DNA from: Condylostoma magnum
Taxonomy: Eukaryota > Ciliophora > Heterotrichea > Heterotrichida > Condylostomatidae
Length of the DNA stretch: 35,989 nt
Direction of reading: 5' to 3'
Assembly (NCBI GenBank): GCA_920105805.1
Contig: CAKKTI010000210.1
Span: forward strand, 1-35,989
The notes below the pieces were generated by a model. It made no database searches and was not told the origin of the DNA. It saw nothing but the letters and a program-made list of their open reading frames with translations. The position numbers and the translations under genes are program-made. Shown here piece after piece: positions 21,601 through 31,658 of this stretch (the first letter of the stretch is position 1; every line of letters starts with the position of its first letter).

Positions 21601-23272
21601 CATCCAAAGGTCTGACAAATAATAAAAAGGAAAATGAGTCTTAGTTGAATATATCATTATTAGTAATTACAACCACAGCAAAATCATTGCCATCAAAAAC
21701 TAACCCTTGATTTAATCTGTAAATTGGATCATCAGCTTATACGTCAGGTGTATTGTTTGCTCCTTTTCTCATTATTCAATCAGGTGTTTATTTCTGCTAG
21801 AAATCATTGATTAAATTTACTCCTACTCTAATTTTGTGTTCTAAATCAGGACAATACCAGCTTGAATACTCTGTAAATCCACAATTATTTATCAATAATG
21901 GATGCTTATCTGTCTAATAATCAGGAACTAACTTACAGATTCAACAAGGATTAGAGAAAACTTCATAGTCACACCAAGGATGCCCATTATAACATTGATT
22001 TTATTTTTGAATGAATGTAAAATCATCTATTTGCCCAAATCTTAAGTAATCGTTTTTATATGATGTCTTGTTACTGAAATAAAGCATTGAATCCCCTGTA
22101 GTAACAATTCCATCACAAATTGTGGCTTATTTAATAAAATAGCCTAAGTTTTGTTGTTCAATTAAATCATAGTTAAAGGCTATAGCAATATCAGTCAGGT
22201 CTAATTAACTAATGTTATTAAGTTATTGCTCAAATTGAAAAACTCCTGATTCATACAGAAAAATCTACCATCTTTGTAGAGTAGGCTGCAGATTGATTAT
22301 TTCTAGTTTTATGTCTATATTAGATAAATCAGTAAGAGTAACCGGTTGGCAATCAAATCCATTAAAGTTAGTTTATAGTTCATTTGTCAATTAAATAAAC
22401 TCTATCCTTACGTCTAAAAGTCCATCATGACTTCTTATTTATACTAAAGAGATGTTTTAGGTCGGGTTCACAATTTCAAATTACATTTAGAAACTAAAAG
22501 GGCCAGTGAATGATTAAGAAAGGTCTTTTGTTACTTACAACTCAAACTTTTGCTGATTTTCTATCTTATCTATATTCTTCTACTCTTGCATGTAGTATAT
22601 TAAAATGTAAGGATTGTTTTTACTTCATTATAGGATATCACTAGTCCATTATTATAGATAAGAGGACATACTCGGGATATTTACTAAGATTAGCTCTTTA
22701 TAAAACATTAGTTAGCTTTAAAATCCTTAAAAATTAAAAATATTATCCTACGAATTCCCTCCTATGATAAAGCTAGACTCTGCTTCTATGGCATAAGGTT
22801 AGTTTAGGGAAAAGGACTGACTAATTATATCCGTGGTGAAATCTCCAATTCATACATAAAGTTAACTATCATCTGCATCTTAGCATACAGCGTTATAGTA
22901 CCATTATCTCTTATAGCTTGCTGAAAAATTGGCTTAATATATATCTGAGTTGATTTTTAATCTTCATAAATTTTTGTTGGTTAGTACAGACATGGAATCA
23001 CTTGTACTACTGAATTCTATTGTGCATTTGTCTGTTAGAGAATGATTTTAGAAGTATCAATAGCTAAAGCAAAAGTTATCAATACTAGGCTACTTTACGT
23101 AAAGACCAAATTCATTCAATTCGTATAAGAAAGATTCATCTAGCTTATGAACTTTAGGAGCAAAATCTTCTGAAATATCTAAATTAATTGAACTTATATA
23201 GTGGAATGTTTGGTATATCTGGAACTAGGAAAGAACACAAAGCATGGTCAGCACTATAAAGAATTTTCCCAT
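18626..23272 (-). CDS. Giant cysteine-rich surface membrane protein (LamG-like, furin-like, DUF4215)
   Basis: 1548 residues in a single frame with no intron needed. A signal peptide (MGKFFIVLTMLCVLSQ) leads a large ectodomain. The first about 650 residues carry beta-sandwich/LamG-like stretches (GLVFDGNDFAVVVITNN, FSFLLFVRPLDVGKILWMGN). Cysteine-rich furin/GFR-like repeats follow (CIQCKENCRYCIDPSTCADC; CYPCQSNCKQCVLEEEVICQ). Two DUF4215/myxococcus-type disulphide repeats are at about residues 807 and 1034: CGDGINIWQNECDDGNLENG and CGDGVNFGEYECDDGNTVSG. The last about 360 residues have several transmembrane segments (ALMYAVGILVFLQVLL, ALSLIASLGILILFAKGIQL, SLIAMFLLSIGILVSIIVSF) and a basic end, KEWIKKRRIS. 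It terminates in three consecutive TAG codons (18626-18628, then 18620-18625). Such proteins are a large ciliate family of unknown function, probably cell-surface. Confidence 0.88.
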
Positions 23273-24001
23273 ATTTTATTATATAAGGCTGGATACTTAG
23301 CTAGATTAGCTGAAATTTAATAAGGAATTTATGTTTCAACTATTAAAGCAAGAATCAGAGAAATTTATTATTGTTGAGTAGTAAATAATGGTAAGCACAT
23401 AATTTCTAATTATTAAAGTAGCGGAACTAGCTAATATGTATTGAAATGATGATTGATTCTAAATAACAATAATGATAATTTGACAATTAAAAAGTTAGCA
23501 TAGCGGCATTTAGGATAGTATGAAACTCAAAAGGACTATACAATCAAGTGTATAGCATTTAAAAGTAGATGCAACAAAAAATAATCTAATTAAAGATATG
23601 ACTAGAATAAGATTGTTCATTTTTATCAGAAAGTCAAGTAATAGATATAAGTATTTTGATCCATTTTATTATTTCTTGATTAATCTAAGGCAACTATAGT
23701 AGGAATTATTCATGCAGAGATAATCTTGCAAAGTTTATACCGGTTTTACTCAATGTAGTAAAAGCTTAAAATTCAATAATAAATAATAAGATATAATGCG
23801 TTGTGTGAAAATCAATAAGTTTAATTGTATTTTGATAGTATCATACATTAAAATTCTAGACTATTGTGTATATTTTCCCTTAGTATTACATATTATACGT
23901 TTAATAAAGTAAAAAGGGTTTTGATAAGTATTTTAAATTTAGTATAATTATTGGATCAACCATTTTTATATAGAGAGTGTGGTATACATTATATAAACAA
24001 A
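23273..24001. other. Longest spacer in the window, divergent promoters
   Basis: About 730 AT-rich bases between two divergent starts (cysteine-rich protein and SWEET). One weak open stretch (23520-23786) is listed separately. No tRNA or snRNA hallmarks were found by eye. Confidence 0.4.
23520..23786 (+). CDS. Doubtful small basic protein
   Basis: A frame from ATG 23520 gives 88 residues (begins MKLKRTIQSSVQHLKVDATK, includes SSNRYKYFDPFYYFLINL). It is basic, hydrophobic in the middle, and ends with tandem TAA TAA at 23784-23789, a pattern seen at many genes here. About 43 codons in the middle lack any stop-type codon. There is no homology I recognise, and AT-rich spacer could give this by chance. 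Confidence 0.2.
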
Positions 24002-24655
24002 ATGGAATATGCTTCAATAATAATCGGTGCAACTTTTTCAGTAGGACTAACATTATCTCCGCTCCCAAAATTAATCGAATGCGGCCGAAAGAATTAACTT
24101 CACCTTGTTTCCAGCCTCTTTCTATACATAAGTGGATATTTAAGAGTTATGCTAGTTATTTTTGGAATACTAAGATAAAATATCCCATACACAATATCGT
24201 AAACATGCACTTTTATAACATCTAACTTTGCTTTATTTGTATATAATTACTACAATAGAACAATACTTCAGCATACATTTCAATTCGCATTTGCTTTGAT
24301 TGTGAGTGTTTCTGTTTTTACTAGAATTCCTTTAGAGGTTACTGCCGCTATAGGAATGGTCCTAAATGTATCCTCTTTCGCAGCCCCAATACAGAAACTA
24401 CAACAAGCCATATAAACAAAAAATAATGAGTACTTAGACATCAACCTTATAGTAGCCTCCATGATCTGCACCTCAGCCTGGACAATATACGGAAGCATAA
24501 TAGTAGAACCAGTGATACTGTTTCCTAACATAGCTGGTCTATTCCTTTCCCTAGCAAACTTCTCAGGCTACCTATGGCTTAAAGGCTATATAAGTGAAAA
24601 TTTTATAGTAGTAAAAGCCTTAAAGAGTGTTTTAGTTAGAAATAATAAAGATTAG
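24002..24655 (+). CDS. SWEET-family (MtN3/PQ-loop) sugar transporter
   Basis: 217 residues, the usual size of a seven-helix SWEET. The first PQ-loop triple helix bundle begins MEYASIIIGATFSVGLTLSP, with the conserved Pro in SPLPKLIECGRKN. The second bundle is very clear: GMVLNVSSFAAPIQKLQQAI, SMICTSAWTIYGSIIVEPVI (cf. 'W..YG.l..D'), and LFPNIAGLFLSLANFSGYLW (cf. 'PN.iG..l...Q'). SWEETs move mono- or disaccharides by facilitated diffusion. The frame ends TAG TAA (24653-24658) and the next ATG follows with no base between, in the same frame. A continuous SWEET/cNMP-binding polypeptide is therefore possible. Confidence 0.88.
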
Positions 24656-24658
24656 TAA

Positions 24659-25801
24659 ATGGAAGACCGTCGAACTCTCTTAAAAAAGCTTTTAATAGTA
24701 GATCCTGAATACAGATCTCCTATAGAAATAATACAATTAGCTAATATTCTAAAAGTAACTTCAATACAGACAGTACAATTTTTCCAATAATACCAAGACT
24801 CTCTGGTTTTATAAGATCTCTGTAGCAGACTACAGTATGTAAAATATCCCTTAAATTCTACAATTTTTAACGAAGGAGATGCAGGTGATAGCTTTTATAT
24901 AATAATTAGAGGAAGAATCACTATTAATATAACCATTGTTGACAGGGGAGAATCATAATAGAAAAAAGTTGCAGAATTAAGAGAAGGGGACAGTTTTGGA
25001 GAACTGGCTTTACTATTCGATTAGCTTAGACAAGCAACTGCAATTACAAATGAGGACACTGAGCTGGCTGTACTTAAAAGAGAAGATTATAACACTATAG
25101 TAAAGGGCATTCACTCATCAAGAATACAAAAGATCCAAAAATTCTTCAGGCATATACCTGTTTGAGGGGATCTGAGTCCTAAAATGATGTAAAATATAGC
25201 CTCAAAGTTAAAAATTAAAGAATATAGAACTGGTGATCTAGTCATGAAGTAAGGATCTGTATATAAAACTATATTTTTTATATAGAAAGGTAGTGTATAA
25301 CTAGTAAGGCGTATTTCTCTTAATCAAGTTGTGTAAAAAATGACTAAAAGTTTTGATGTGAGATAAGTTTTAGTATAGTTCTCATGCTTGGGACCTGGAG
25401 AAAAAATTGGAGACTATGAAGCTCTTTTTAATAAAGAAATAGAATTCAGTGTAATTTGTCAAATGCCATGCACTATTTATTAAATCGATATAATTGATAT
25501 AAAAAAGTATAATGAATTTTTAGGGGAACTATAACAAGAAGCTTATAAGTTAAATCCAGATGATAATAATCTTAGGAAAAAGTACTTGGAAGAAGCCAGA
25601 TGGGAGAAGTTTAAAGATAACTATATTAAAAATATAAGGAAACTTAAAAAGTAGTAAATAAAATTTGCAAGGAAGCCATTAGTGTCTCCCAAAAGACTAA
25701 GAGTTCTTACTCCGGATAATCTGTTTAAAAAGCCAAGTAACTATATAAAGCTAACCCCACTTAAAAGGCATATTCCTCTAAGAAGTTTTATTAATACTTA
25801 A
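24659..25801 (+). CDS. Protein with two cyclic-nucleotide-binding domains
   Basis: 380 residues. The first domain is well preserved: VKYPLNSTIFNEGDAGDSFY, then the phosphate-binding cassette DSFGELALLFDQLRQATAI, with the Glu and Arg that contact cAMP/cGMP. The second is weaker: RTGDLVMKQGSVYKTIFFIQ, then GEKIGDYEALFNKEIEFSVI, which lacks the Arg and probably does not bind. No kinase or channel domain is attached. The tail is basic (RKPLVSPKRLRVLTPDNLFK). The ATG directly abuts the SWEET gene's TAA in the same frame. The likely stop is TAA 25799-25801, which overlaps the 3' end of the convergent gene by 24 bases. It could be a stand-alone cNMP sensor or the cytoplasmic half of a gated transporter. 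Confidence 0.85.
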
Positions 25802-26460
25802 TTTATATACTGATTGTGCCAATTCACATGGAATTTCTTCGAATATGATGGATTGAGTTGACTGGTCAATTACTTGTTATCTATGATTGATAGGACTGTA
25901 TTCTGATCTAGGTGTTAGGGATTTTATGTAGTCATTTTCATAGCTATAACCTTATGATTCATCACTAAAATCAATCCCTAACTTTTCATTAAACAACTTC
26001 TCTACTCTATTAATCGACTGTATATAAACTACCTGTCCTAAATGTTTTTAATTTTAAGTTCAATAGGAAAAAGTTGCAACATTTCGTCTATTTTAAGCCC
26101 TTTTTTTATTAACTTTTTTACTTTTATGATACTTTCTCCTATCTAGGTCAATTGCAGTATATGCCCTATAACAATTAAAACATACTTTAATCTTTTTGTA
26201 ATAATTTGCAGGTTTACAGTGTTAATATGAATTTATCAATTGAGTTAGGTTAGAATCTGATTAATCTTACATTTTCTATTTTCCAGGTTAAGCATTCCAT
26301 TTGGAGTCTTATCTTCTAATTAGTCCAATAAAACAGATTTCATGTTTATACTAAAAATACCTTTTGGAGCTTTTAATTAACCGTCTAACTCAGAGTTAAT
26401 TTATCTTCAATCATCTAAATTGCAATACTTTTTTGATTTACAGTTTTAGAAAACTTGCAT
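25778..26460 (-). CDS. CxxCY-motif protein, short paralogue
   Basis: About 222 residues after removing a proposed 14-base intron (26257-26270). The N-terminal exon is MQVFQNCKSKKYCNLDDWRQ to about GMLNLENRK. The second exon has the conserved block HCKPANYYKKIKVCFNCYRA followed by YTAIDLDRRKYHK. The rest is hydrophilic (FNEKLGIDFSDESQGYSYEN, SLTPRSEYSPINHRQQV). The VC-x2-CY...ID block recurs as ICDICYMLITAEME in the divergent neighbour. Related sequences seem to be common in ciliates, but I know no function. The stop is TAG 25778-25780. The start codon is 7 bases from the neighbour's. Confidence 0.65.
26257..26270 (-). other. Proposed 14-base intron
   Basis: On the minus strand GTAAGATTAATCAG has GT and AG ends. 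Its removal changes frame so that LNLENRK runs on to SNLTQLINSYQHCKPANYY. Fourteen bases would be among the shortest spliceosomal introns known, so a sequencing indel is a serious alternative. Confidence 0.5.
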
Positions 26461-26467
26461 ATTTATA

Positions 26468-28762
26468 ATGATTAATTAAGAGTTATTTATTACTGATATT
26501 ATTGATCAGCATCCTTAACACTTTGATTAAATAGATATTGACAAGTTTAAAGAAATCAGAAAATAATCATAAAGTCTTTAAAGCACTGGTATTCATAGAA
26601 TTTAATCAGAAAACAGATAAGATAAACTTCAAAGCATGAATGATGCTATATATTAAAAAGATTAATTAATAAAGCTAAAGAGATAGTAACTAATAGAATA
26701 ATAAGAAAAGATGTAAAAGGCAAGAAAACGGTATTTAAAGGAAAGAAAAGCCAGAATTCTAAGATTGAATAAAAATCGGTGAGAATAGATAAGTAGAAAG
26801 GTGAAAGTTAGGCCACCCAGTAAGAACTTTTATGAGGATTATCCAATAAAACCTGCTTTTAGCTTTTGGGAATATTTAGTAAAATGTCCTTCTACAAAAA
26901 ATCTGTCAATTTTTATACCTGATACTTTATTATACTTAGAAAAGAAGTATTTTTTATATACAGACGAAGGATAGCTATAAATTAAATCTGATTTTGGACT
27001 GTATAAGTTCTATAAACACTTATAAAAGCAGAGCAACTAAAATCAAAGTACCGCTGCTGTACTGAGATCTAAAAGCACTGAATTAAATACGAGTTGTACT
27101 TTACTTAATCAGATGAATTTTGAAAATAAAGTCTACTAAAATGATTTATAACCATTCCAAATGATTTAAAAGTACATTTAAACATATTAAGATAGACCTG
27201 CCATTACAAGATTGTTTTGAAATATTGATAATGTAAATACAGCCTTATTTATTAACAGTAGCATGGATTAGCAGTTTGCAAAGAATAAGTTTAACAATTA
27301 GTACTTAATTGATACATCCTAACCATAAAGCTTAGAGTTGTTTGTAAAATCGGGTAAATCTATTAAAAAGTTTGAAAATTAAGCTGAAAATCTAATAAAA
27401 TACTTGAATTAAGGTTATAACTTCCGAATAACGAGCATAATCCTAGATTTTATTACAACTTAAGATCATATTCCTTACCTAATAAACTGTAAGTAAATAA
27501 TAGTAGATGAGACTACAATTCCATAATGCAGATTACCTTTACCTTATCCTGGGGCAAAAGTAGCACAAAATAAACCATCAATCGATGAAAATCAAATAGA
27601 ATCAGTGCATTGCAAGCTTTGTAGATTAAATTACGCTAATTTTGAACTGTCTCATTAAGTTCCTTATAAAAGCTTGCTAGTTTACAAGATTCATGCTCTT
27701 AATAGAACAATGTTACCCTTCAATGTAGATCATATAATAATGTTACATTACCAACTGATTTCATAAAATGTGCGAATATGTGATATTTGTTATATGTTGA
27801 TAACTGCAGAGATGGAGCTTATTGAATGTGAGAGGACCTTTTCTAAAATTTTGAACATACCATTTAAGGATTTCAATCTTTATGAAAATTTTGATAATCA
27901 ACACTTTTTCCTACCTAAAAGATTAAAATAGTACAGAATTTTATTGATTATGAAGGGAGATTAAGAATAAATGGACTTTAAAGGAAAGTTAATAATATAA
28001 TTTGGCGGGTTTACGCATGAATATACAGTACATTCTCTGAAGAAACTTTGCTTTTATAAAATTCTGTACTTTTTAGCTCCAGTGTCTTTAGATCTAGATT
28101 CGTTTTTGAGGAATTTAAGCATAAAGTTTGTACTCAAGAATGAAAGTACCTAATTTTAGTGCAATCACAAACCATTAAAAGAATTCACCCCAGATTTAGT
28201 TCAAGGATAAGGAATGAAAAATATTAAATTTCTGTAGTTCTGGGATAAACAAAGCTAAAAATCCTACTCTATAAAGCAAATAACAGGCTTTACTTTTGAC
28301 AAAGTAGTACTGAAGAATAATATAAATATTCAGCTTACTAAATATAAAAAAGTGTATATTCCAAGTCCTCATTTCTCTACTCCAGATCCTTTTCCAATAG
28401 AATGAATGGAAATATTCAAAGAAAACCTCCCAGAAGAAAGTTTTATAAAAAACGAGTAAAAATTCCAATACACTCCCTAAATAGAAAAGAAAATCTACCT
28501 CCAATACGACAAAATATACTACCCTTAGTTCAGCACAACCAAAAAAGTATCTAAAACCTCCAGAAAACTTTACAAACCCAAAACATTCTGCAAAACTTCC
28601 TCAAAACGCCTTAAAAAGCCTAAAAGAAGCTTAAAACGCCTGAAAATGTTCCCGGAACCTCCCACTGACATCTCAGAGGACATCAAATCAATATACACCA
28701 ACGCTAGTTCTTTCCTCTCCCACCGCAACTTGAGTGCTAAGACGATTTCTATTCTTTCTTAA
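26468..28762 (+). CDS. CxxCY-motif protein with C2-like region, long paralogue
   Basis: 764 residues in one frame. The N-terminal 100 residues are a charged coiled coil (DQLIKLKRQQLIEQQEKMQK). A paired cysteine module lies in the middle: SVHCKLCRLNYANFELSHQV, then about 50 residues later NVRICDICYMLITAEMELIE, matching the neighbour's VCFNCYRAYTAID. A beta-rich C2-like stretch follows (RILLIMKGDQEQMDFKGKLI, FGGFTHEYTVHSLKKLCFYK). The tail is very basic (KTSRKLYKPKTFCKTSSKRL) and ends SHRNLSAKTISILS before tandem TAA TAA (28760-28765). Function is unknown; it may be cytoskeletal. The UEV gene begins 7 bases after the first stop. Confidence 0.75.
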
Positions 28763-28769
28763 TAAATAA

Positions 28770-29186
28770 ATGTCCGTCCCTCCTCGAAACTTCAAACTCC
28801 TGGAAGAGCTTGAAAAATCAGAACATGGCCAAACAGACCACAGTATAAGCTACGGTCTGGAAGACTCTAATGACATCACTCTGTCCCGATGGGTTTGCAT
28901 GATAATGGGCCCAGATGGCACTGCATTCGAAGGTAGATTTTACTCCGTTTTAGTAGAAACTGGTGCAAATTACCCAGCACAACCTCCAAGCGTGCAATTT
29001 CAAACTAGAATCAATTTACCATTTGTTAATTAGAATAATGGGTGTGTTGATGCTAGACAGCTGGCTGTACTTAGAGACTGGAACCCAACTGGGACCATAG
29101 AGCACGTTTTGTTAGGGATTAAGGCGGAAATGCAGACAAATGCTAATAAGAGACTTAGCCAGCCGGGAGAAGGAGAAACATATTGA
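28770..29186 (+). CDS. Ubiquitin-conjugating E2 variant, Mms2/UBE2V-like
   Basis: 138 residues, nearly collinear with Mms2/UBE2V: VPPRNFKLLEELEKSEHG, ISYGLEDSNDITLSRWVCMI, GPDGTAFEGRFYSVLVETG, YPAQPPSVQFQTRINL, CVDARQLAVLRDWN and RLSQPGEGETY at the end. UEVs lack the E2 catalytic Cys and pair with Ubc13 to build K63-linked ubiquitin chains in DNA damage tolerance and signalling. A Cys is present in NNGCVDARQ, close to but not clearly at the catalytic position. The TGA at 29184-29186 matches the family's C-terminus, showing that TGA terminates here, while the in-frame TAG at 29031 falls at a normal internal position and reads as Gln. It ends one base from the convergent gene. Confidence 0.93.
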
Positions 29187-29187
29187 T

Positions 29188-29997
29188 TTAGAAGTTTAAT
29201 TCTTTTGATAAAAGATGGAATAAGTCCTCGCTGTATTCTTTACTGAACCAGAATGTGTTTTTGTTGTTTTCTACTTTTTGTTGGGGGGCAGGGGAGAATT
29301 AAAGGGAGGAGGGTAGAATTGGTTTGGGCTTTTGGTGTGATTTTAGTATCAGGGGGACTTTTGGCCTTAGTGGAAATTACCGTTTTGTTACCTGGGAGAA
29401 GTTAATAGAGTAGCCGGAGGGACTTGGGATGGGCTTTTAGAGGGATTTGAGCTTTTGAGGGTTTTGGAGTTTTATGTTACGTGTGATCCTAGGCATCAGT
29501 TTCTCTTTGTCTGGATGATATTTTGGAGAGTGTAACGGAAGAAGCATGTGAGTGAAGTCTCTTTTAGCATATCTTGAAAAGCTGACGGATTAAGGGATAT
29601 GGGGTTATGGGCTATAAGCAAATCTTTTCTCATGTGGCTATTTACATTAACTTGTAATAGGCTATCTTTTCAGCATCTTCTGATAATTAACCATTGAGTT
29701 ACTCCTTCGATTTTAATCTACAAAAGAAGCTTCAGGTGAAACCTGCTTAGATCGCCTCTCAATTCTCCCTTACTACAGCTAAAAACTCATAGTTTTCTGC
29801 CTTCTATCCTACAACGAGTAATTAACATGATAATATCCTTAATTAGGCACTTCATCCTTTTTCCTTAAGTTTTCATAATAATCCTTCCTGCTAATTCCCT
29901 AGTACTTTGTCTTTTTCACCTGTATATCACCTTAATCCTATTTTTTTAGCTTTTCCAACTCAGATTAAATCAAAACTAATAAATCATCTTAATCCAT
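29188..29997 (-). CDS. Basic, Pro/Lys/Gln-rich protein of unknown function
   Basis: 269 residues in a continuous frame. It starts MDQDDLLVLIQSELEKLKKQ. A motif SRKDYYENLRKKDEVPNQGY followed by YHVNYSLQDRR resembles the 'PxxGxYxVxY' repeats of ciliate cytoskeletal proteins. A very basic middle follows (DFTHMLLPLHSPKYHPDKEK, VTKRQFPLRPKVPLILKSHQ). The C-terminus is acidic and hydrophobic (FWFSKEYSEDLFHLLSKELN). The stop is TAA 29188-29190, one base away from the UEV stop on the other strand. The frame is also open upstream of the chosen Met into the 166-base spacer, so the start could be earlier. Confidence 0.6.
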
Positions 29998-30163
29998 TTT
30001 CTTCACAGGTTACTGTTTACTCTTACCTTAACAATCGATTAAGCCCTTATTTTCTTCTACCCAAATAAAATCTGTTTACTATTCCCTAAAATTTGAATTC
30101 TCTTTTAAAATCCTCTTCCAGCCTTGCTAATACAAATAAACTCTTCCATTTAATAGAAAATTA

Positions 30164-30952
30164 CTAAGAATTAAGCCCTAATCCAATTTCAACTCGCTGG
30201 CATGTTTCTTCTAGCAGTCTTATAAGAGTTTCCTCCGTATTTTCTCTCTCTCTTTTCTCCTTTACTAACTCTTAACGCACTTTACCCTGCATTTCATCAA
30301 GCATTCTTCCAAATTTACTGTGAGATTCTTCCCTTATTCTTCTTTCTTCCTCTAATTTGTCAAACATAGTATTAATTTCCTCTCCTATACTCTTAATAAT
30401 CCTCTCGTAGCTCTCCTCTCTAATCCTCTTTTCTCCCTCTACAGCATCCTACAGCTTTTATATCTAATTTGCAAAGTCACGCAAATTTGCTTCATCATTT
30501 TCCTCTCTTTAACGTTTTTCCTTTGTTAGTTCTAATTTAATAGTGAACAGCTTTTCCTCTGATAATTTTTCTAACTTTCCACTCTGATCTTTCCTTGATT
30601 ATTTTTCTAGATTCAAATCAATGGAAAAATTGTTTTCTAGTAATTTACACTCTTTGTATTTCCTTTCGTCTAAGATTTCACGGGATACTCGTTCTGTGGC
30701 AAGACCTTCCTATAGTTTTGTAATCTCTTCTTTGATTGAGTTGTACTTTTGCTCTTCTGAAACTTTTAGTTTTTGTATTTTTTCCTATAAAGCACGAACC
30801 TTATAAGAATTTGCATCTTAACGTGCTTTTTTCTCTTCTTCAATTCCTGATTGAAGATTTGACAGTTTTTCTGTTAGCTTTTTCACTACTATTTGGTTAG
30901 TTCCCCCAAATTATTCTCTAGAGTAGCTTTGACTATCACGGTAGTCTGACAT
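30164..30952 (-). CDS. SF-assemblin / beta-giardin family protein
   Basis: 262 residues, nearly all heptad-repeat coiled coil after a short head (MSDYRDSQSYSREQFGGTNQ). The family signature is clear in the second half: EGEKRIREESYERIIKSIGE, FDKLEEERRIREESHSKFGR and LVKEKRERENTEETLIRLLE, then ETCQRVEIGL. SF-assemblins form 2-nm filaments of striated rootlets at basal bodies, so this fits a ciliate. Tandem TAG TAA ends the gene (30164-30166, 30161-30163). Its start is 27 bases from the divergent small-protein gene. Confidence 0.92.
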
Positions 30953-30979
30953 TTTATTATTTAAAAAGCAGTGGAATTG

Positions 30980-31159
30980 ATGGGGAGCTGTGTTTGTTAT
31001 AATAGAGAAAAGGATGACGATGAGTATAGAAATGATATTTTGGATAAGGAGATTCAGTATAAATAGCTTGAGATTGAGTAGTTTCATTTTAAAAAGTAGG
31101 TTGTTTAGCCTAAAAGGTTCCATCAAGTTCCCAATAAGAATTTTACCCAGGAGTTTTAG
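30980..31159 (+). CDS. Tiny acidic protein with myristoylation/palmitoylation motif
   Basis: 59 residues. It begins MGSCVCYNREKDDDEYRND: Gly2 for N-myristoylation, Ser at position 3, and Cys4 and Cys6 for palmitoylation. A charged helix follows (ILDKEIQYKQLEIEQFHFKK), then a short tail ending NFTQEF. The stop is TAG 31157-31159. It is squeezed between two starts: 27 bases from the SF-assemblin start (divergent) and 32 bases before the next plus-strand start. No family is recognised. It may tether partners to membrane. Other frames are less protein-like in this stretch. Confidence 0.55.
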
Positions 31160-31191
31160 ATTAGAATTATTTGTGTTTCACTTATTCATAT

Positions 31192-31650
31192 ATGATTATG
31201 TTTTATTATAATCCAGATACAGACTCCATAATTACTTTCTATATCATCCTAGTAATAAAACTCTGAATAACACTTTCTGATTTGAAACAATTAAAAAGTA
31301 AGGAATTAGTAGCTATAAGCAATAAAATGGAGTTAAAAGATACAGAGGAATATATTACGTTACTAGAGGAAGAAGTTGATTAGCTACAAAGGCAAATTAC
31401 TCATAAAGACAACGTCATACTTAATTTACAAACTCTATTAAAATCCTAGGAAAAGAGAAACGACTTCTACATCTGAGCAATTACACAACACAACGAAAAT
31501 CTATAATAAAACCTACACGAATCCCACTCAAAGCTCCAAGAATCAGAGAAAGAAAACACAACCTTAAAAGAAATCATAGAGAAAATGGTAATTCATGAAA
31601 AACCAAAACCAAGCAAAAGGATTTCTTTTCCCTTACATTCTCTATATTAG
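31192..31650 (+). CDS. Single-pass membrane protein with coiled coil
   Basis: 152 residues. A short N-terminus is followed by one membrane segment (SIITFYIILVIKLWITL), then a long coiled coil (MELKDTEEYITLLEEEVDQL, SHSKLQESEKENTTLKEIIE) and a basic tail (KPKPSKRISFPLHSLY). It ends in TAG TAA TAA TAA (31648-31659), the most extreme stop cluster in the window. The last A of the cluster is the first base of the next gene's ATG. Alternative starts are ATG 31192 and 31198. The function is unknown. Confidence 0.65.
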
Positions 31651-31658
31651 TAATAATA

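Noticed and set aside
30911-31211. Hydrophobic open frames on both strands
   Set aside because: The minus frame is merely an upstream extension of SF-assemblin. The plus frame competes with the better MGSCVC frame and the start of the next gene.
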